Origin: Streptomyces spinosisporus
Lineage (GTDB): Bacteria > Actinomycetota > Actinomycetes > Streptomycetales > Streptomycetaceae
Assembly (NCBI RefSeq): GCF_022698145.1
Contig: NZ_JALDAX010000001.1
Span: forward strand, 310,001-374,000
Length of the DNA: 64,000 bases
Reading direction: 5' to 3'
Shown piece after piece: positions 26,892-36,907 of the stretch. Position numbers and translations under genes: made by a program. How positions within the stretch are numbered: the stretch's first letter is position 1; each line of letters opens with the position of its first letter. The notes beneath the pieces are model-generated. The model did not search any database, was not told the DNA's origin, and was given only the letters and a program-made list of their open reading frames with translations.

Positions 26892-28784
26892 GTGTTCGAC
26901 TTGACCGACATCATCGAGAGGATCACGCAGGCGGGAACGCAGGAGGACGCACCGGCTCCTGACGAACTGACGCCGTATGCCGCCCGGTTGCCCGTCCCGC
27001 CGGTCCTGCGCCCGGCCTCGGACGACGTGCTGCACGAGACCGAGATCGCCCTGCGCCCGGCCTGGATCCGGCTGCACCCGCAGCTCCCGCCGACCCTGAT
27101 GTGGGGCTACGACGGGCAGGTGCCGGGCCCGACCCTGGAGGTGCGCCGCGGACAGCGCGTCCGCATCGCCTGGACCAACCGCATCCCCAAGGACAGCGAG
27201 TACCCGGTCACTTCGGTGGAGGTGCCCCTGCGCGCGCCCGGCACCCCGCCGGCTTCGACGGAGCCCGGCCGCGAGGGCGTCGAACCGAACAAGGACGTAG
27301 CGGCCCTGCCCGCCTGGACGGTCACGCATCTGCACGGAGCGCAGACGGGCGGCGGCAACGACGGCTGGGCGGACAACGCGGTCGGAGTCGGCGACGCCCA
27401 GCTCTCCGAGTACCCGAACGACCACCGGGCGGTCCAGTGGTGGTACCACGACCACGCCATGAACATCACCCGGTGGAACGTCCAGGCGGGCCTGTACGGC
27501 ACCTATCTGATCCGCGACGACGAGGAGGACGCCCTCGGGCTCCCCTCCGGCCACCGGGAGATCCCGCTGCTCCTCGCGGACCGCAACCTCGACACCGACG
27601 AGGACGGCCGGCTCAACGGCCGGCTGCTGCACAAGACGGTGATCGTCCAGCAGCAGAACCCGGAGACGGGCAAGCCCGTCTCGATCCCGTTCACCGGCCC
27701 GTACACCACGGTCAACGGCCGCATCTGGCCCTACGCCGAGGTGGACGACGCCTGGTACCGCTTCCGGCTCGTGAACGCGTCGAACGCGCGCATCTACGAG
27801 CTGGTCCTCGTCGACGAGGACGACAACCCGGTCCCGGGCATCGTCCACCAGATCGGCAGCGACGGCGGACTGCTGCCGCGCCCGGTCCCGGTCGACTTCG
27901 ACGAGGCGCTGCCGACGCTGACCGCGGCCCCGGCCGAGCGCTTCGACCTGCTGGTCGACTTCCGGGGGCTGGCCGGGAAGAAGCTGCGTCTGGTCAACAA
28001 GGGGCCAGGACAGGCCCCGGGCGTGCCCGACCCGGTGAACGACGTGCGGTATCCGGCCGTCATGGAGTTCCGGGTGGGCGCGAGCGGCGAGGCGGACCCC
28101 TTCGAGCTGCCCGAGGTGCTCTCCGGCTCCTTCCGCCGGCTCACCCACGACATCGAGCACGGCCACCGTCTGGTCGTCCTCACCCCGCCCGCCACCAAGG
28201 GCGGCGGCGGACACCCGGAGATCTGGGAGATGACCGAGGTCACCGACCCCGGCGACATCCGGGTCCCCACCGACGGCATCATCCAGCTCAAGGGCGCGGA
28301 CGGCACGACGAAGACGTACCGCCGCATCTCCCGGACGTTCAACGACGCCCTGGGCTTCACCGTCGCCGAGGGCTCCTACGAGCAGTGGAGCTTCCTCAAC
28401 CTCGCGCCGATCGTCCACCCGATGCACATTCACCTGGCCGACTTCCAGCTGCTGGGCCGGGACGCCTACGACGTCTCGGGCTTCGACCCCGCGGTCGGCG
28501 GCACCCGCGCGCCGATCGCGTACGACCCGGCGACCACGATCCCCCTGGCACCGAACGAACTCGGCCACAAGGACGTCTTCCGCGTGCCCGGGAACCAGAT
28601 CCTGCGCGTCATGGGGAGGTTCGACGGCGCGTACGGCCGGTTCATGTACCACTGCCACCTCCTCGAACACGAGGACATGGGCATGATGCGGCCCTTCGTC
28701 GTCATGCCGGAGGAGGCGATGAAGTTCGACCACGGCGGGGCGCACGGCGGCCATGACGGCCACGGCGCGGGTCACACGGGCTGA
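26892..28784 (+). CDS. Multicopper oxidase of the CotA / phenoxazinone-synthase group
   Basis: 630 aa from a GTG in ACGGGGGTG. Copper ligands are evident: HLHG in [12 protein letters not shown] in [22 protein letters not shown], and [13 protein letters not shown], which provides the type 1 Cys and an axial Met. Length and the two-part beta layout fit the spore-coat laccase CotA and S. antibioticus phenoxazinone synthase. It has no signal peptide, as in those proteins, and ends in a His/Gly-rich tail. It would oxidise aminophenols or phenols with reduction of oxygen to water. It is monocistronic and its 3' end overlaps the convergent GATase-like gene by 13 bp. There is no actinomycin cluster nearby, so I do not call it phsA. 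Confidence 0.9.
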   Translation: MFDLTDIIERITQAGTQEDAPAPDELTPYAARLPVPPVLRPASDDVLHETEIALRPAWIRLHPQLPPTLMWGYDGQVPGPTLEVRRGQRVRIAWTNRIPKDSEYPVTSVEVPLRAPGTPPASTEPGREGVEPNKDVAALPAWTVTHLHGAQTGGGNDGWADNAVGVGDAQLSEYPNDHRAVQWWYHDHAMNITRWNVQAGLYGTYLIRDDEEDALGLPSGHREIPLLLADRNLDTDEDGRLNGRLLHKTVIVQQQNPETGKPVSIPFTGPYTTVNGRIWPYAEVDDAWYRFRLVNASNARIYELVLVDEDDNPVPGIVHQIGSDGGLLPRPVPVDFDEALPTLTAAPAERFDLLVDFRGLAGKKLRLVNKGPGQAPGVPDPVNDVRYPAVMEFRVGASGEADPFELPEVLSGSFRRLTHDIEHGHRLVVLTPPATKGGGGHPEIWEMTEVTDPGDIRVPTDGIIQLKGADGTTKTYRRISRTFNDALGFTVAEGSYEQWSFLNLAPIVHPMHIHLADFQLLGRDAYDVSGFDPAVGGTRAPIAYDPATTIPLAPNELGHKDVFRVPGNQILRVMGRFDGAYGRFMYHCHLLEHEDMGMMRPFVVMPEEAMKFDHGGAHGGHDGHGAGHTG

Positions 28785-29524
28785 CCCTCGCGGCGCGCCG
28801 CATGCGCCACCGCGGCTCGTGCCAGCGCCCGGACCATCGGGTGCGGGCGCGAGCCGTCGCCGGCCAGCTCGGGCTGGAAGAGCGAGGCCAGGAAGAAGGG
28901 ATGGCCGGGGAGTTCGGCGATCCGGACATGACCGTCCTCGTCGTGCCCGGAGAAGCGCAATCCGTGCGCGCGCAGGGGGTCGAGACGGCGTGAGGGGCCG
29001 TAGGCGCAGAAGTACCGCTCGACCGTGCGCTCCGAGCCGAGCACCGACTGGGCCAGCGAGCCGGGTTCGACCAGGACGGTTCCCTCGTGGCCCACGAGGG
29101 AGCAGGACAGCGGTTCGATGAGCGGGTCCTCGGCGCCGGGGTCGCTCTCGGCGTGCGCCGCCCGCGTCAGGCCGCACACGTTCCGGGCGTACTCCAGCAG
29201 CGCGTGCTGGAAACCGGCGCACGTCCCGAGGAAGGGGATGCCCTGCGTGCGCGCGGTCCGGATCGCGGCGAGCACTCCGGCCTCACTGCGGTAGGGACTG
29301 CCGGGCACCACCCACACGGCGTCGAAGCCATGCACGGCGTCCTCGGCCACGGCGTCCTCGGAGGGGATCCAGTAGGCGTCCAGGACGAGCCGGTCGCGCT
29401 CGGCGAGCGCGTCGAGCAGAAGCGGGATACGGGTGTGGGACACGACCCCCGGCGAGCGGTCGCCGACCAGGGCGACACGGGCGACACGGGCGCTGCGGAC
29501 GGTCCCTGCTGCGGAGTTCGTCAT
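28772..29524 (-). CDS. CTP-synthase C-terminal-like glutamine amidotransferase family protein
   Basis: 250 aa from the ATG at 29524 (an in-frame ATG at 29533 is possible). It is a class I amidotransferase-like fold with nucleophile elbow [13 protein letters not shown], preceded by [19 protein letters not shown], and ends in a [13 protein letters not shown] segment containing the His position. It lacks the CTP-synthase synthetase domain. Related proteins carry a selenocysteine or Cys in a later C-x-YG motif; here it is FCAYG, the Cys form. Substrate unknown. It is divergent from the LysR gene at 29613, which probably controls it. Confidence 0.82.
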   Translation of the reverse strand: MTNSAAGTVRSARVARVALVGDRSPGVVSHTRIPLLLDALAERDRLVLDAYWIPSEDAVAEDAVHGFDAVWVVPGSPYRSEAGVLAAIRTARTQGIPFLGTCAGFQHALLEYARNVCGLTRAAHAESDPGAEDPLIEPLSCSLVGHEGTVLVEPGSLAQSVLGSERTVERYFCAYGPSRRLDPLRAHGLRFSGHDEDGHVRIAELPGHPFFLASLFQPELAGDGSRPHPMVRALARAAVAHAARREGQPV

Positions 29525-29612
29525 GCCCGCCATCCTGGGCGCCACCCCTCGATCGCGTCCAACGATGATTTCTGCACCGCCGATAAGCAAGGCTGATGAG
29601 ACTCTGGTGCGC

Positions 29613-30479
29613 ATGGACCCGCACCTCCTGCGCACCTACGTCACCGTCGCCCGCGTCGCCTCCTTCTCCGAGGCCGCCCGCGAGCTGGGGTACACCCAGT
29701 CGGCGGTGTCCCAGCACATCGCCGCGCTGGAACAGGACCTCGGCACGCCCCTGCTGACCCGCCGCCCCGTGGCGCCGACCGCCGCCGGCGAGCGGCTCCT
29801 CGAACACGCAGGGCCGCTGCTGCTGCGCCTGGACGCGGCGCGCGCCGACGTCGTACGGATCGCGGCGGCGCCCGAGCACGGCCTCACGCTCGCCGCCGCC
29901 CCCACCGCACTCACCGCGGACGCCGTCGCGGCGCTCCCGGCCGCCGGTGTGACCCTGCGTGTGCTGCCCCGCGACGAGGTCCCCGCCGCCGTCGCCACCG
30001 GCACGGCCGGCATCGGCCTGGTCGACGGACTTGCCGCCCCCAGCGACCCGCTGCGGCTGCCCGACGTGGCGCCCCTGACCACGCGCGGCGTGGGCGAGGA
30101 ACCCGTGTGCGTCCTGCTGCCCACCGGGCATCCCCTGGCCCGCCGCCGGGGCCTGCGCCTGGCCGACCTCGCCGACGCCCGCTGGCTGGACGCCCCCGAC
30201 GCCGGTCTGCCGATCGCCCACCTGCGTGCCGCGAGCGGCGGCCGCGGTTTCCGCCCCGCCCTGCGCTACGACGGCACCGACGTCCGCACCCTCACCGCGC
30301 TCGCCGCCGCGGGCCACGGCCTGACCCTGCTGCCCCGCTCGGCGGCGAAGGACGTACCCGGCGCGGTCGCCGTCCCTCTCACCCACCCCCGCGTCGTCCA
30401 CCGGACGGAACTGGTGTGCGCGGGCTCACCCGGCGGGGCGGCGGCCGCGCTCGCGAAGGCGCTGGGCGCACGGGGGTGA
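29613..30479 (+). CDS. LysR-family transcriptional regulator
   Basis: 288 aa. The N-terminal winged helix-turn-helix (LLRTYVTVARVASFSEAARELGYTQSAVSQHIAALE) is typical of LysR regulators, followed by a linker helix and a periplasmic-binding-like effector domain. The ATG is 88 bp from the start of the divergent GATase-like gene. LysR regulators usually control the divergently transcribed neighbour, so that gene is the likely target. No convincing ribosome site precedes the ATG. The co-inducer cannot be predicted. Confidence 0.92.
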   Translation: MDPHLLRTYVTVARVASFSEAARELGYTQSAVSQHIAALEQDLGTPLLTRRPVAPTAAGERLLEHAGPLLLRLDAARADVVRIAAAPEHGLTLAAAPTALTADAVAALPAAGVTLRVLPRDEVPAAVATGTAGIGLVDGLAAPSDPLRLPDVAPLTTRGVGEEPVCVLLPTGHPLARRRGLRLADLADARWLDAPDAGLPIAHLRAASGGRGFRPALRYDGTDVRTLTALAAAGHGLTLLPRSAAKDVPGAVAVPLTHPRVVHRTELVCAGSPGGAAAALAKALGARG

Positions 30480-30585
30480 CCAGGCGCGCCGCCCCGCCTG
30501 TCGCGGCCGGCCGCCGGTCAGTCTCACTCGTTCGTGGCTCGTCGTGCGCCGGAGCGCCGGGTAGTGCTCCAGCCGGAGGCGATCG

Positions 30586-31164
30586 ATGGAACAGACTGCG
30601 TTGCGACCCAAGCCGATGCCCGGCCAGGACCCTGGTCGCGGCACCCGATCCGGCGTTCCCGTCCGGCGTCCGCACGCCGCGCGCAGGCGGGCGCGGCGGC
30701 TGCGGGCCGTGCTGTTCGGCCTGCTCGTCGGGTCGGTCCTGGTGCTGTCCGGGGTGGGCATCGGCACCGTCGGCGCCACCGTGATCGGGATGAGCAAGCT
30801 CGCCGACCTGCAGCGGCGAGCCCCCCAGTCGCCGCCCGCGGTGTCCCGCTCCGCCGCCTCCACCGCGACCGCGACCCCGCCCGGGTCCCCCGCACCCGCC
30901 GCCGCGACCCTCGGCCTGGAGGCGGTCGACGCGGAGAAGGCGGGAGCCCTGATCGTCGCCGTCCACGTCCCCGGCCCCGGCTACTCGGCGGGCCTGGTCC
31001 GCGGTGACGTACTGCTCACCTTCGGCAGGATCCGCATCGACACGGCCGCCGACCTCGCCCGCGCCGTCGCACACGCCCGCCCCGGCACCGGCGTCACCCT
31101 GACGGTCCGTCACCGCAGCGGCGGCTACCAGCAGTTGGCGGTGGTCCCGGGATTCGTCATGTGA
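30586..31164 (+). CDS. Membrane-anchored PDZ-domain protein
   Basis: 192 aa with GGAGG about 9 bp before the ATG. A basic cytoplasmic N-terminus (RRPHAARRRARRLR) precedes one TM helix (~42-68, VLFGLLVGSVLVLSGVGIG), then an Ala/Pro/Ser linker and a C-terminal PDZ domain (~105-190: LIVAVHVPGPGYSAGLVRGDVLLTFG, then VTLTVRHRSGG). There is no protease domain, unlike HtrA/DegP proteins, so it probably binds C-termini of exported proteins or partners at the outer face of the membrane. Confidence 0.85.
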   Translation: MEQTALRPKPMPGQDPGRGTRSGVPVRRPHAARRRARRLRAVLFGLLVGSVLVLSGVGIGTVGATVIGMSKLADLQRRAPQSPPAVSRSAASTATATPPGSPAPAAATLGLEAVDAEKAGALIVAVHVPGPGYSAGLVRGDVLLTFGRIRIDTAADLARAVAHARPGTGVTLTVRHRSGGYQQLAVVPGFVM

Positions 31165-31264
31165 GGCCCCGCGGGAAACGCGCGGCGGCACCTCCGCCGG
31201 GCGCGCGAGGAGCGTCGTGGGCGCCCGGGAAAAACGGTGGCCGGGCCGGGCGCCAGAAGCCACG

Positions 31265-31897
31265 ATGGCCCTCATGTGGAGCACCCTCCTCGCCTTCCTC
31301 GGCGCCTGCACGCTCATCGCGGCCTCGCCCGGCCCCAGCACCGTGCTGATCATCAAGCAGTCGCTGCGCGGCAGACGCTCCGGCTTCCTCACCGTCCTCG
31401 GCAACGAGACCGGCGTCTTCATCTGGGGCGTCGTGGCCGCGCTCGGCCTGACCGCGCTGCTCGCGGCCTCCGAGGTGGCCTACGACGTGATGCGGATCGC
31501 CGGCGCGGTCGTCCTGGTCGGCTTCGGCATCCAGGCACTGCGGCAGGCACGCCGGGCCAAGGGCACGCCCGGGGACACGCCCTGGGAGACCACGCAGAAG
31601 AGCGGCTGGGCGGCCTACCGCGGCGGGCTGCTGATGAACCTCGCCAACCCCAAGGCGGCGATCTTCGCCATGTCCTTCCTGCCGCAATTCGTGCCAGCGG
31701 GCGCCCCGCATCTCGCGACGATGGTCGGACTGTCCGCGCTGTGGGCGGTCTACGAGGTCGGCTACTACAGCCTGTACGTGTGGTTCGTGGGCCGGATGCG
31801 GGCCGCCCTGTCCCGCGCCGGGGTGCGCCGGCGCCTGGAGCAGGTCTCCGGCGGCGTGCTGCTGCTCCTCGGCGTGCGCCTCGCCCTGGAGAGCTGA
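31265..31897 (+). CDS. LysE-family amino-acid/metabolite exporter
   Basis: 210 aa, about six TM helices. The LysE signature is clear: LIAASPGPSTVLIIKQSLRGRRSGF near the N-terminus, and GLLMNLANPKAAIFAMSFLPQFV in the second half. The ATG at 31265 fits the family's usual start; the longer frame from 31217 adds a charged leader. It is a single gene between the PDZ protein and the peptidase, with no adjacent regulator. The substrate is not predictable; family members export lysine, arginine, threonine or homoserine lactones. Confidence 0.9.
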   Translation: MALMWSTLLAFLGACTLIAASPGPSTVLIIKQSLRGRRSGFLTVLGNETGVFIWGVVAALGLTALLAASEVAYDVMRIAGAVVLVGFGIQALRQARRAKGTPGDTPWETTQKSGWAAYRGGLLMNLANPKAAIFAMSFLPQFVPAGAPHLATMVGLSALWAVYEVGYYSLYVWFVGRMRAALSRAGVRRRLEQVSGGVLLLLGVRLALES

Positions 31898-31918
31898 CGG
31901 ATGCGCGGCGCGGCCCCC

Positions 31919-31978
31919 GACATGCCCGGCGCGGCCGACGACCTGCCCGGCGCGGCCGGCGACCTGCCCGGCGCAGGG
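31919..31978. repeat. ~21-bp tandem repeat (3 copies) in an intergenic gap
   Basis: Three units built on GACCTGCCCGGCGCGGCC lie between the LysE gene and the peptidase gene (18 + 21 + 21 bp). They do not lie in a supported reading frame. Copy number may vary between strains. Confidence 0.8.
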
Positions 31979-32076
31979 TGCGAAAGACCCGCAGACCGGT
32001 CGCGCGGCCCCCGCTGTGCGGGCAGGATGCTGCCCGTAGTCCCTTGTGGTCCCCTCATCTGCCTCTGGAGGCTCGG

Positions 32077-33204
32077 ATGACCGGCAGCACGCGCCTGCCC
32101 TTCACCGCCGACGACTACCGGTCCCGTATGGACCGCGCCGCGCGGAGCGCCGCCGACGCCGGGCTCGACGGGCTCCTGGTGGCGCCGGGACCCGACCTCG
32201 TGTGGCTGACCGGCTACGCGCCCACCGCGGTCACCGAACGCCTCACCCTGCTGGTCCTCGCGCAGGGCCGCGCCCCCGTCCTGGTCGTCCCCACGCTGGA
32301 GGCACCCGACGCCGCGAAGGCCCCCGGAGCGCCCGCTCTGAACCTGCGCGACTGGACCGACGGCAAGGACCCCTACGCCGCGACCGCCGCGCTGCTGTCC
32401 GGCGCCGGCCGCTTCGGCATCAGCGACAACGCCTGGGCGATGCATCTGCTCGGACTGCAGCGGGCGCTGCCCGGCACCTCCTACGACTCCCTGACCGAGG
32501 TCCTGCCGATGCTGCGCGCCGTCAAGGACGCGGCGGAACTGGAGCTGATGGCGGCCGCCGGCGCGGCCGCGGACCGGGCGTTCGAGGAGATCCGCAAGGT
32601 GCCCTTCGCCGGCCGCAGGGAGTCCGAGGTCGGCGCCGATCTCGCCGACCTGCTGCGGCAGTTCGGCCACTCCCAGGTCGACTTCACCATCGTCGCGTCC
32701 GGGCCGAACGGCGCCAACCCGCACCACGAGGTCGGCGACCGCGTCATCGAGTTCGGCGACATGGTCGTCCTCGACTTCGGCGGCCTGAAGGACGGCTACG
32801 GCTCCGACACCTCCCGCACCGTCCACGTCGGCGAACCCACCGAGGAGGAGCGCCGGGTGCACGACCTGGTGCGCGAGGCCCAGGAGGCGGGCTTCAAGGC
32901 GGTACGGCCGGGTGCCGCCTGCCAGGAGGTGGACCGGGCCGCACGCGCGGTGATCGCCGACGCCGGGTACGGCGAGTACTTCATCCACCGCACCGGCCAC
33001 GGCATCGGCGTCACGACGCACGAGCCGCCGTACATGATCGAGGGCGAGCAGCAGCCCCTCGTGCCCGGCATGTGCTTCTCGGTGGAACCCGGCGTCTATC
33101 TGCCCGGCCGCTTCGGTGTGCGCATCGAGGACATCGTCACCGTCACCGAGGACGGGGGACGCCGGCTGAACGACACGACCCGCGAGATGGTCATAGTGGA
33201 CTGA
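32077..33204 (+). CDS. Aminopeptidase-P-like M24 metallopeptidase (Xaa-Pro peptidase family)
   Basis: 375 aa; CTGGAG lies ~7 bp before the ATG. The N-terminal creatinase-like domain (~1-135) is followed by a pita-bread catalytic domain with the five metal ligands of the family: VVLDFGG and YGSDTSRT (two Asp), HRTGHGIG (His), FSVEPGVYL (Glu) and RIEDIVTV (Glu). It should remove an N-terminal residue before proline or cleave Xaa-Pro dipeptides in the cytoplasm. The APH-family gene follows after 49 bp, perhaps co-transcribed. Confidence 0.92.
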   Translation: MTGSTRLPFTADDYRSRMDRAARSAADAGLDGLLVAPGPDLVWLTGYAPTAVTERLTLLVLAQGRAPVLVVPTLEAPDAAKAPGAPALNLRDWTDGKDPYAATAALLSGAGRFGISDNAWAMHLLGLQRALPGTSYDSLTEVLPMLRAVKDAAELELMAAAGAAADRAFEEIRKVPFAGRRESEVGADLADLLRQFGHSQVDFTIVASGPNGANPHHEVGDRVIEFGDMVVLDFGGLKDGYGSDTSRTVHVGEPTEEERRVHDLVREAQEAGFKAVRPGAACQEVDRAARAVIADAGYGEYFIHRTGHGIGVTTHEPPYMIEGEQQPLVPGMCFSVEPGVYLPGRFGVRIEDIVTVTEDGGRRLNDTTREMVIVD

Positions 33205-33253
33205 GCGACCACCAGGAGCCCCACCACACCCCCGAGCGACAACGGCGCGGACC

Positions 33254-34192
33254 ATGACCCAGGCACCGACACCCACCGCGGACACCGTCCGCAGGCTGGT
33301 CAGTTCCCTGCTCAAGGACGGCGGGGGAGGCGCCGCGGGACCGGAGGTGCGGCCCGTCGCCGAGGGCGCCGGGCACTCCACCTGGTGGGTCGGCAGCCGC
33401 CATGTGCTGCGCCTGGCCCCGGACCGCGAGGCAGCCGTGCGGCAGCGTCGCGAGCTGCGTCTGCGCGACGTCCTGCGCCCGTATCTGCCGGTGGCCGTGC
33501 CGACCAGCGTGGCGCACGGCGAGTGGGCGCCCGGGCTGACGTACACGCTCGACACGAAGGTGCCGGGGGGGACGGGCGAGGAGCACGACGTGTCCGCCGT
33601 CGGCGAGGCCGACCTCGCGGGGCTGCTCGGCGGGCTGCGCGAGGTGCCCGCCCGGCAGGCCGAGGCGCTCGGCGTCCCGCGCGTCGCCCCGCGCTCCCTG
33701 GAGGCGCTGCGCCGGGCCGCCGAGCGTGCCGCCGAACGCCTGGGCGCGGCCGACGAGTTCGACCCCGCCCGGCTGCACCAGCTCACCGGGGCGGCGGCCG
33801 TCCAGCTCGCCGCCCAGCCCGGTACCGCGGTCCTCGTCCATCATGACCTCAGGGGCGAGCACCTGGTGGTCAGCGCCGACGGCCGGGTGCGCGGCGTCCT
33901 CGACTGGACCGACGTGGCCGTGGGCGACCCCGCCGAGGACATCGCGGGTCTTGCCCAGGCCGTCGGCTCACCGGCGGCCGTCCGCGCCGCCACCCTCGCC
34001 GGCTACGGCGCCCGCCCCTGCCTGCGCGGCCTCTGGCTGGCCCGCTGCGACACCACCACCCGCCTCGCCGAAGCCCTCCAGACCCACAACCCCGACACCC
34101 TGCCCCCACTCAGACTCCACCTGCGCCGAGCCTGGGAGCCGATCCTCCTGGAACGAGTGACGGACCTGAGAGACGGCGACGCAGACATCTGA
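33254..34192 (+). CDS. Aminoglycoside phosphotransferase (APH)-family kinase
   Basis: 312 aa. Kinase-like fold with catalytic loop LVHHDLRGEHLVV (in place of the HGDLHxGN of APH enzymes) and metal-binding DWTDVAVGDPAEDIAG. Family members phosphorylate aminoglycosides, macrolides, choline or other small alcohols. The gene follows the M24 peptidase and is probably housekeeping; I see no context pointing to drug resistance. The first residues (TQAPTPTADTVRRLV) are Streptomyces-typical. The substrate is unknown, so no resistance name is assigned. Confidence 0.85.
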   Translation: MTQAPTPTADTVRRLVSSLLKDGGGGAAGPEVRPVAEGAGHSTWWVGSRHVLRLAPDREAAVRQRRELRLRDVLRPYLPVAVPTSVAHGEWAPGLTYTLDTKVPGGTGEEHDVSAVGEADLAGLLGGLREVPARQAEALGVPRVAPRSLEALRRAAERAAERLGAADEFDPARLHQLTGAAAVQLAAQPGTAVLVHHDLRGEHLVVSADGRVRGVLDWTDVAVGDPAEDIAGLAQAVGSPAAVRAATLAGYGARPCLRGLWLARCDTTTRLAEALQTHNPDTLPPLRLHLRRAWEPILLERVTDLRDGDADI

Positions 34193-34287
34193 ACACCCGG
34201 CCGCACGCAACCACCTCCCGTACGGCGATGCCCACGCGACCGTTCAACCCTGCGCGCCCCTGCCTGCGCACCCTCTGGCCGGCCCCC

Positions 34288-36033
34288 TCACCCCTGCAGC
34301 AACACCACGCACGACTCCCCGGGCACCTGCAGCACCCCGTCCGTGCCCGGGGGCTCGACCGGTTCCCAGGCGGCGAGTACGCGGGCGTGGCGTGGGCCCA
34401 GGGGGATGGCGGCCGGTTCCTTGGAGAGGTTGACGGCGACTCGGACGTCCCCGCGGCGGAAGGCGAGCCAGCGTTGCTGTTCGTCGTAGGCCACCTTGGT
34501 GTCGGCGAGGTCGGGGTCGGTCAGGTCGGGCTGGGCGTGCCGGAGTGCGATGAGGCGGCGGTACCAGTCCAGCACGCGCGCGTGGGGCTCGTCGGCGGGC
34601 TCCGTCCAGTCGAGGCAGGAGCGGTCGCGGGTCGCCGGGTCCTGCGGATCCGGTACGTCCTCCTCCGCCCAGCCATGGGCCGCGAACTCCCGTCGCCTGC
34701 CCCGCCGTACGGCCTCGGCCAGTTCCGGATCGGTGTGGTCGGTGAAGAACTGCCAGGGCGTACCGGCCGCCCACTCCTCGCCCATGAACAGCATCGGCGT
34801 GAAGGGCGCCGTCAGCGTCAGCGTGGCCGCGCAGGCCAGCAGACCGGGGGAGAGCGTCGCCGAAAGCCGGTCGCCCAGCGCCCGGTTGCCCACCTGGTCG
34901 TGCGTCTGGCTGTAGCCGAGGAGCCGGTGCGCGCCCACGCGCGTGCGGTCGAGGGGGCGTCCGTGCCGGCGGCCGCGGAACGTCGAGTAGGTGCCGTCGT
35001 GGAAGTAGCCGCCGGTGAGCGTGCGCGCGAGCGCGGCGAAGGGAGCGCGCGCGAAGTCGCCGTAGTAGCCCTGGGACTCGCCGGTCAGGGCGGTGTGCAG
35101 GGCGTGGTGGAAGTCGTCGTTCCACTGCGCGTGCAGACCGAGCCCGCCCTGCTCGCGGGCGGTGATCAGCCGGGGGTCGTTCAGGTCCGACTCGGCGATC
35201 AGGAACAGCGGCCTGCCCAGGTCCGCCCCGAGCGCGTCCACGGCCGTCGACAGCTCTTCGAGGAAGGTGTACGCGCGCGTGTCCGCCAGGGCGTGCACGG
35301 CGTCCAGGCGCAGCCCGTCGACGCGGTAGTCGCGCAGCCAGGCCAGTGCGCTGCCGAGCAGATAGGCGCGCACCTCGTCCGAGCCCGGGGCGTCCAGATT
35401 GACGGCGGAGCCCCAGGGCGTGTGATGGGTGTCGGTGAAGTACGGGCCGAACGCGGGGAGGTAATTGCCCGAGGGGCCGAGGTGGTTGTGCACGACGTCC
35501 AGGACCACGCCCAGACCCAGCTCGTGCGCCCGGTCGACGAACCGTTTCAGCGCCTCGGGACCGCCGTACGGCTCGTGCACCGCCCACAGCGATACCCCCT
35601 CGTAGCCCCAGCCGTGCTGTCCCGGGAAGGGGCACAGCGGCATCAACTCGACGTGGGTGACGCCCAGTTCGACGAGATGCCCGAGCCGCTCGGCGGCCGC
35701 GTCCAGGGTGCCCTCGCGGGTGTACGTGCCCACATGGAGCTCGTAGAGCACCGCGCCGGGCAGCGGGCGCCCGGCCCACTCGGTGCGCCACGCGTACCGC
35801 CGGTGGTCGACGACCGCGCTCAGCCCGTCGGGACCGTCCGGCTGCCGGCGCGAGCGGGGATCGGGCAGCACGGGACCGTCGTCCAGCGCGAACCCGTACC
35901 GCGAGCCGTCCTGCGCCTCGGCGTCCCCCCGCCACCACCCCTCCCGCTGCGGATCGCGCTCCAACGCGCGCGTGGCGCCGTCGCACCGGAGCGTCACACG
36001 GCCGGCCTGTGGTGCCCACACCTCGAACTGCAC
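34288..36033 (-). CDS. treZ: Malto-oligosyltrehalose trehalohydrolase
   Basis: 581 aa from a GTG with AAGGGG ~9 bp upstream. It is a GH13 enzyme: an N-terminal carbohydrate-binding module (FEVWAPQAGRVTLRCDG) precedes a TIM barrel with nucleophile Asp in DGLRLDAVHAL, acid Glu in LIAESDLNDPRL, and a TreZ-typical LYELHVGTYTREGT and HGWGYEGVSLWAVHEPYGGP. It releases trehalose from maltooligosyl-trehalose made by TreY. treY and glgX (TreX) are on the same strand but 9-11 kb away, so this copy is probably transcribed alone. Confidence 0.96.
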   Translation of the reverse strand: MQFEVWAPQAGRVTLRCDGATRALERDPQREGWWRGDAEAQDGSRYGFALDDGPVLPDPRSRRQPDGPDGLSAVVDHRRYAWRTEWAGRPLPGAVLYELHVGTYTREGTLDAAAERLGHLVELGVTHVELMPLCPFPGQHGWGYEGVSLWAVHEPYGGPEALKRFVDRAHELGLGVVLDVVHNHLGPSGNYLPAFGPYFTDTHHTPWGSAVNLDAPGSDEVRAYLLGSALAWLRDYRVDGLRLDAVHALADTRAYTFLEELSTAVDALGADLGRPLFLIAESDLNDPRLITAREQGGLGLHAQWNDDFHHALHTALTGESQGYYGDFARAPFAALARTLTGGYFHDGTYSTFRGRRHGRPLDRTRVGAHRLLGYSQTHDQVGNRALGDRLSATLSPGLLACAATLTLTAPFTPMLFMGEEWAAGTPWQFFTDHTDPELAEAVRRGRRREFAAHGWAEEDVPDPQDPATRDRSCLDWTEPADEPHARVLDWYRRLIALRHAQPDLTDPDLADTKVAYDEQQRWLAFRRGDVRVAVNLSKEPAAIPLGPRHARVLAAWEPVEPPGTDGVLQVPGESCVVLLQG

Positions 36034-36206
36034 GGACGGTTCCCCTTCGTCTGCTCACCGTGATGTAGCCCGTCCATGGTGCTCCAAAAGAGATCAATGC
36101 GCCGTTGAATCCCCGTTTTGCGGCCGGTGTCGCCGTGGCACGCGCGCGGGGCGGGCCTTTTCTCGTTTTCTGGACACCCGGAGTTCGCTGACCGACAATC
36201 ACGAAC

Positions 36207-36758
36207 GTGACGTCGTCCTTCGAGTTCAACACGTACCCCGCGCGGCTGTCCGACGCGGAGCGCGACAAGGCGCTGAAGGTTTTGCGCGACGGCGTCGCCA
36301 TGGGACGGCTGTCGCACGACACCTTCATCCACCGCATGGAGCTGGCGCTCGCCGCCCGCCGCCCGGACGAGCTCGCCGTGCTCACCGCCGACCTCCCCCA
36401 GGAGAGCCGCCTCGCGCGCATGGTGTTCGGCACCGTGGAGGCGGTCTCCGGCTTCACCGTACGGCTGCGCAGGGCCTGGCAGGCCGAGCGCCTGCCCAAG
36501 CTGCTGCTGCCGCACCCCGGCAGCGGATACCCGCTGCGCATCGGACGCGATCCGGCCAACGGCCTGCGCCTCACACATGAAACCGTGTCCCGCAGCCACG
36601 CCGAACTGACCCGCCAGGGCGGCATGTGGGTCCTGCGCGACCTCGGCTCGACCAACGGCACGACGGTGAACGGGCGGCGGGTCATCGGCGCCGCGGTCGT
36701 GCGCGAGGGCGACCAGGTCGGCTTCGGGCGGATGGCGTTCCGGCTCGCCGTCGACTGA
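36207..36758 (+). CDS. DUF1707 + FHA-domain protein
   Basis: 183 aa from a GTG. Residues ~8-60 match the SHOCT-like DUF1707 (YPARLSDAERDKALKVLRDGVAMGRLS, then DTFIHRMELALAARRPDEL). Residues ~105-180 are an FHA phosphothreonine-binding domain with LRIGRDPANGL, SRSHAEL and LGSTNGTTVNGRRV, so all key residues are present. It probably reads phosphorylation by a Ser/Thr kinase. No kinase adjoins it. It has no membrane segment. Confidence 0.9.
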   Translation: MTSSFEFNTYPARLSDAERDKALKVLRDGVAMGRLSHDTFIHRMELALAARRPDELAVLTADLPQESRLARMVFGTVEAVSGFTVRLRRAWQAERLPKLLLPHPGSGYPLRIGRDPANGLRLTHETVSRSHAELTRQGGMWVLRDLGSTNGTTVNGRRVIGAAVVREGDQVGFGRMAFRLAVD

Positions 36759-36907
36759 GCCGCGCCTTAGCTTTGGCCTGAGCATGACACCGCGTTGACG
36801 TGCTGCGATGGCCCAAATCGGTTTCCCCTCCATGGTGTTGACGTACCCCCCAAGTCGTGACTGACTGTGCGTAGGCCATGCACATCAGGTGAACCGACGG
36901 CACCACA

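Noticed and set aside
26892..28784. Naming the multicopper oxidase phenoxazinone synthase (phsA)
   Set aside because: No actinomycin genes nearby; the copper motifs fit the whole CotA/PhsA group equally well.
33254..34192. Calling the APH-family genes aminoglycoside resistance genes
   Set aside because: The family also phosphorylates many metabolites; neither copy has resistance context or diagnostic residues that I can confirm.
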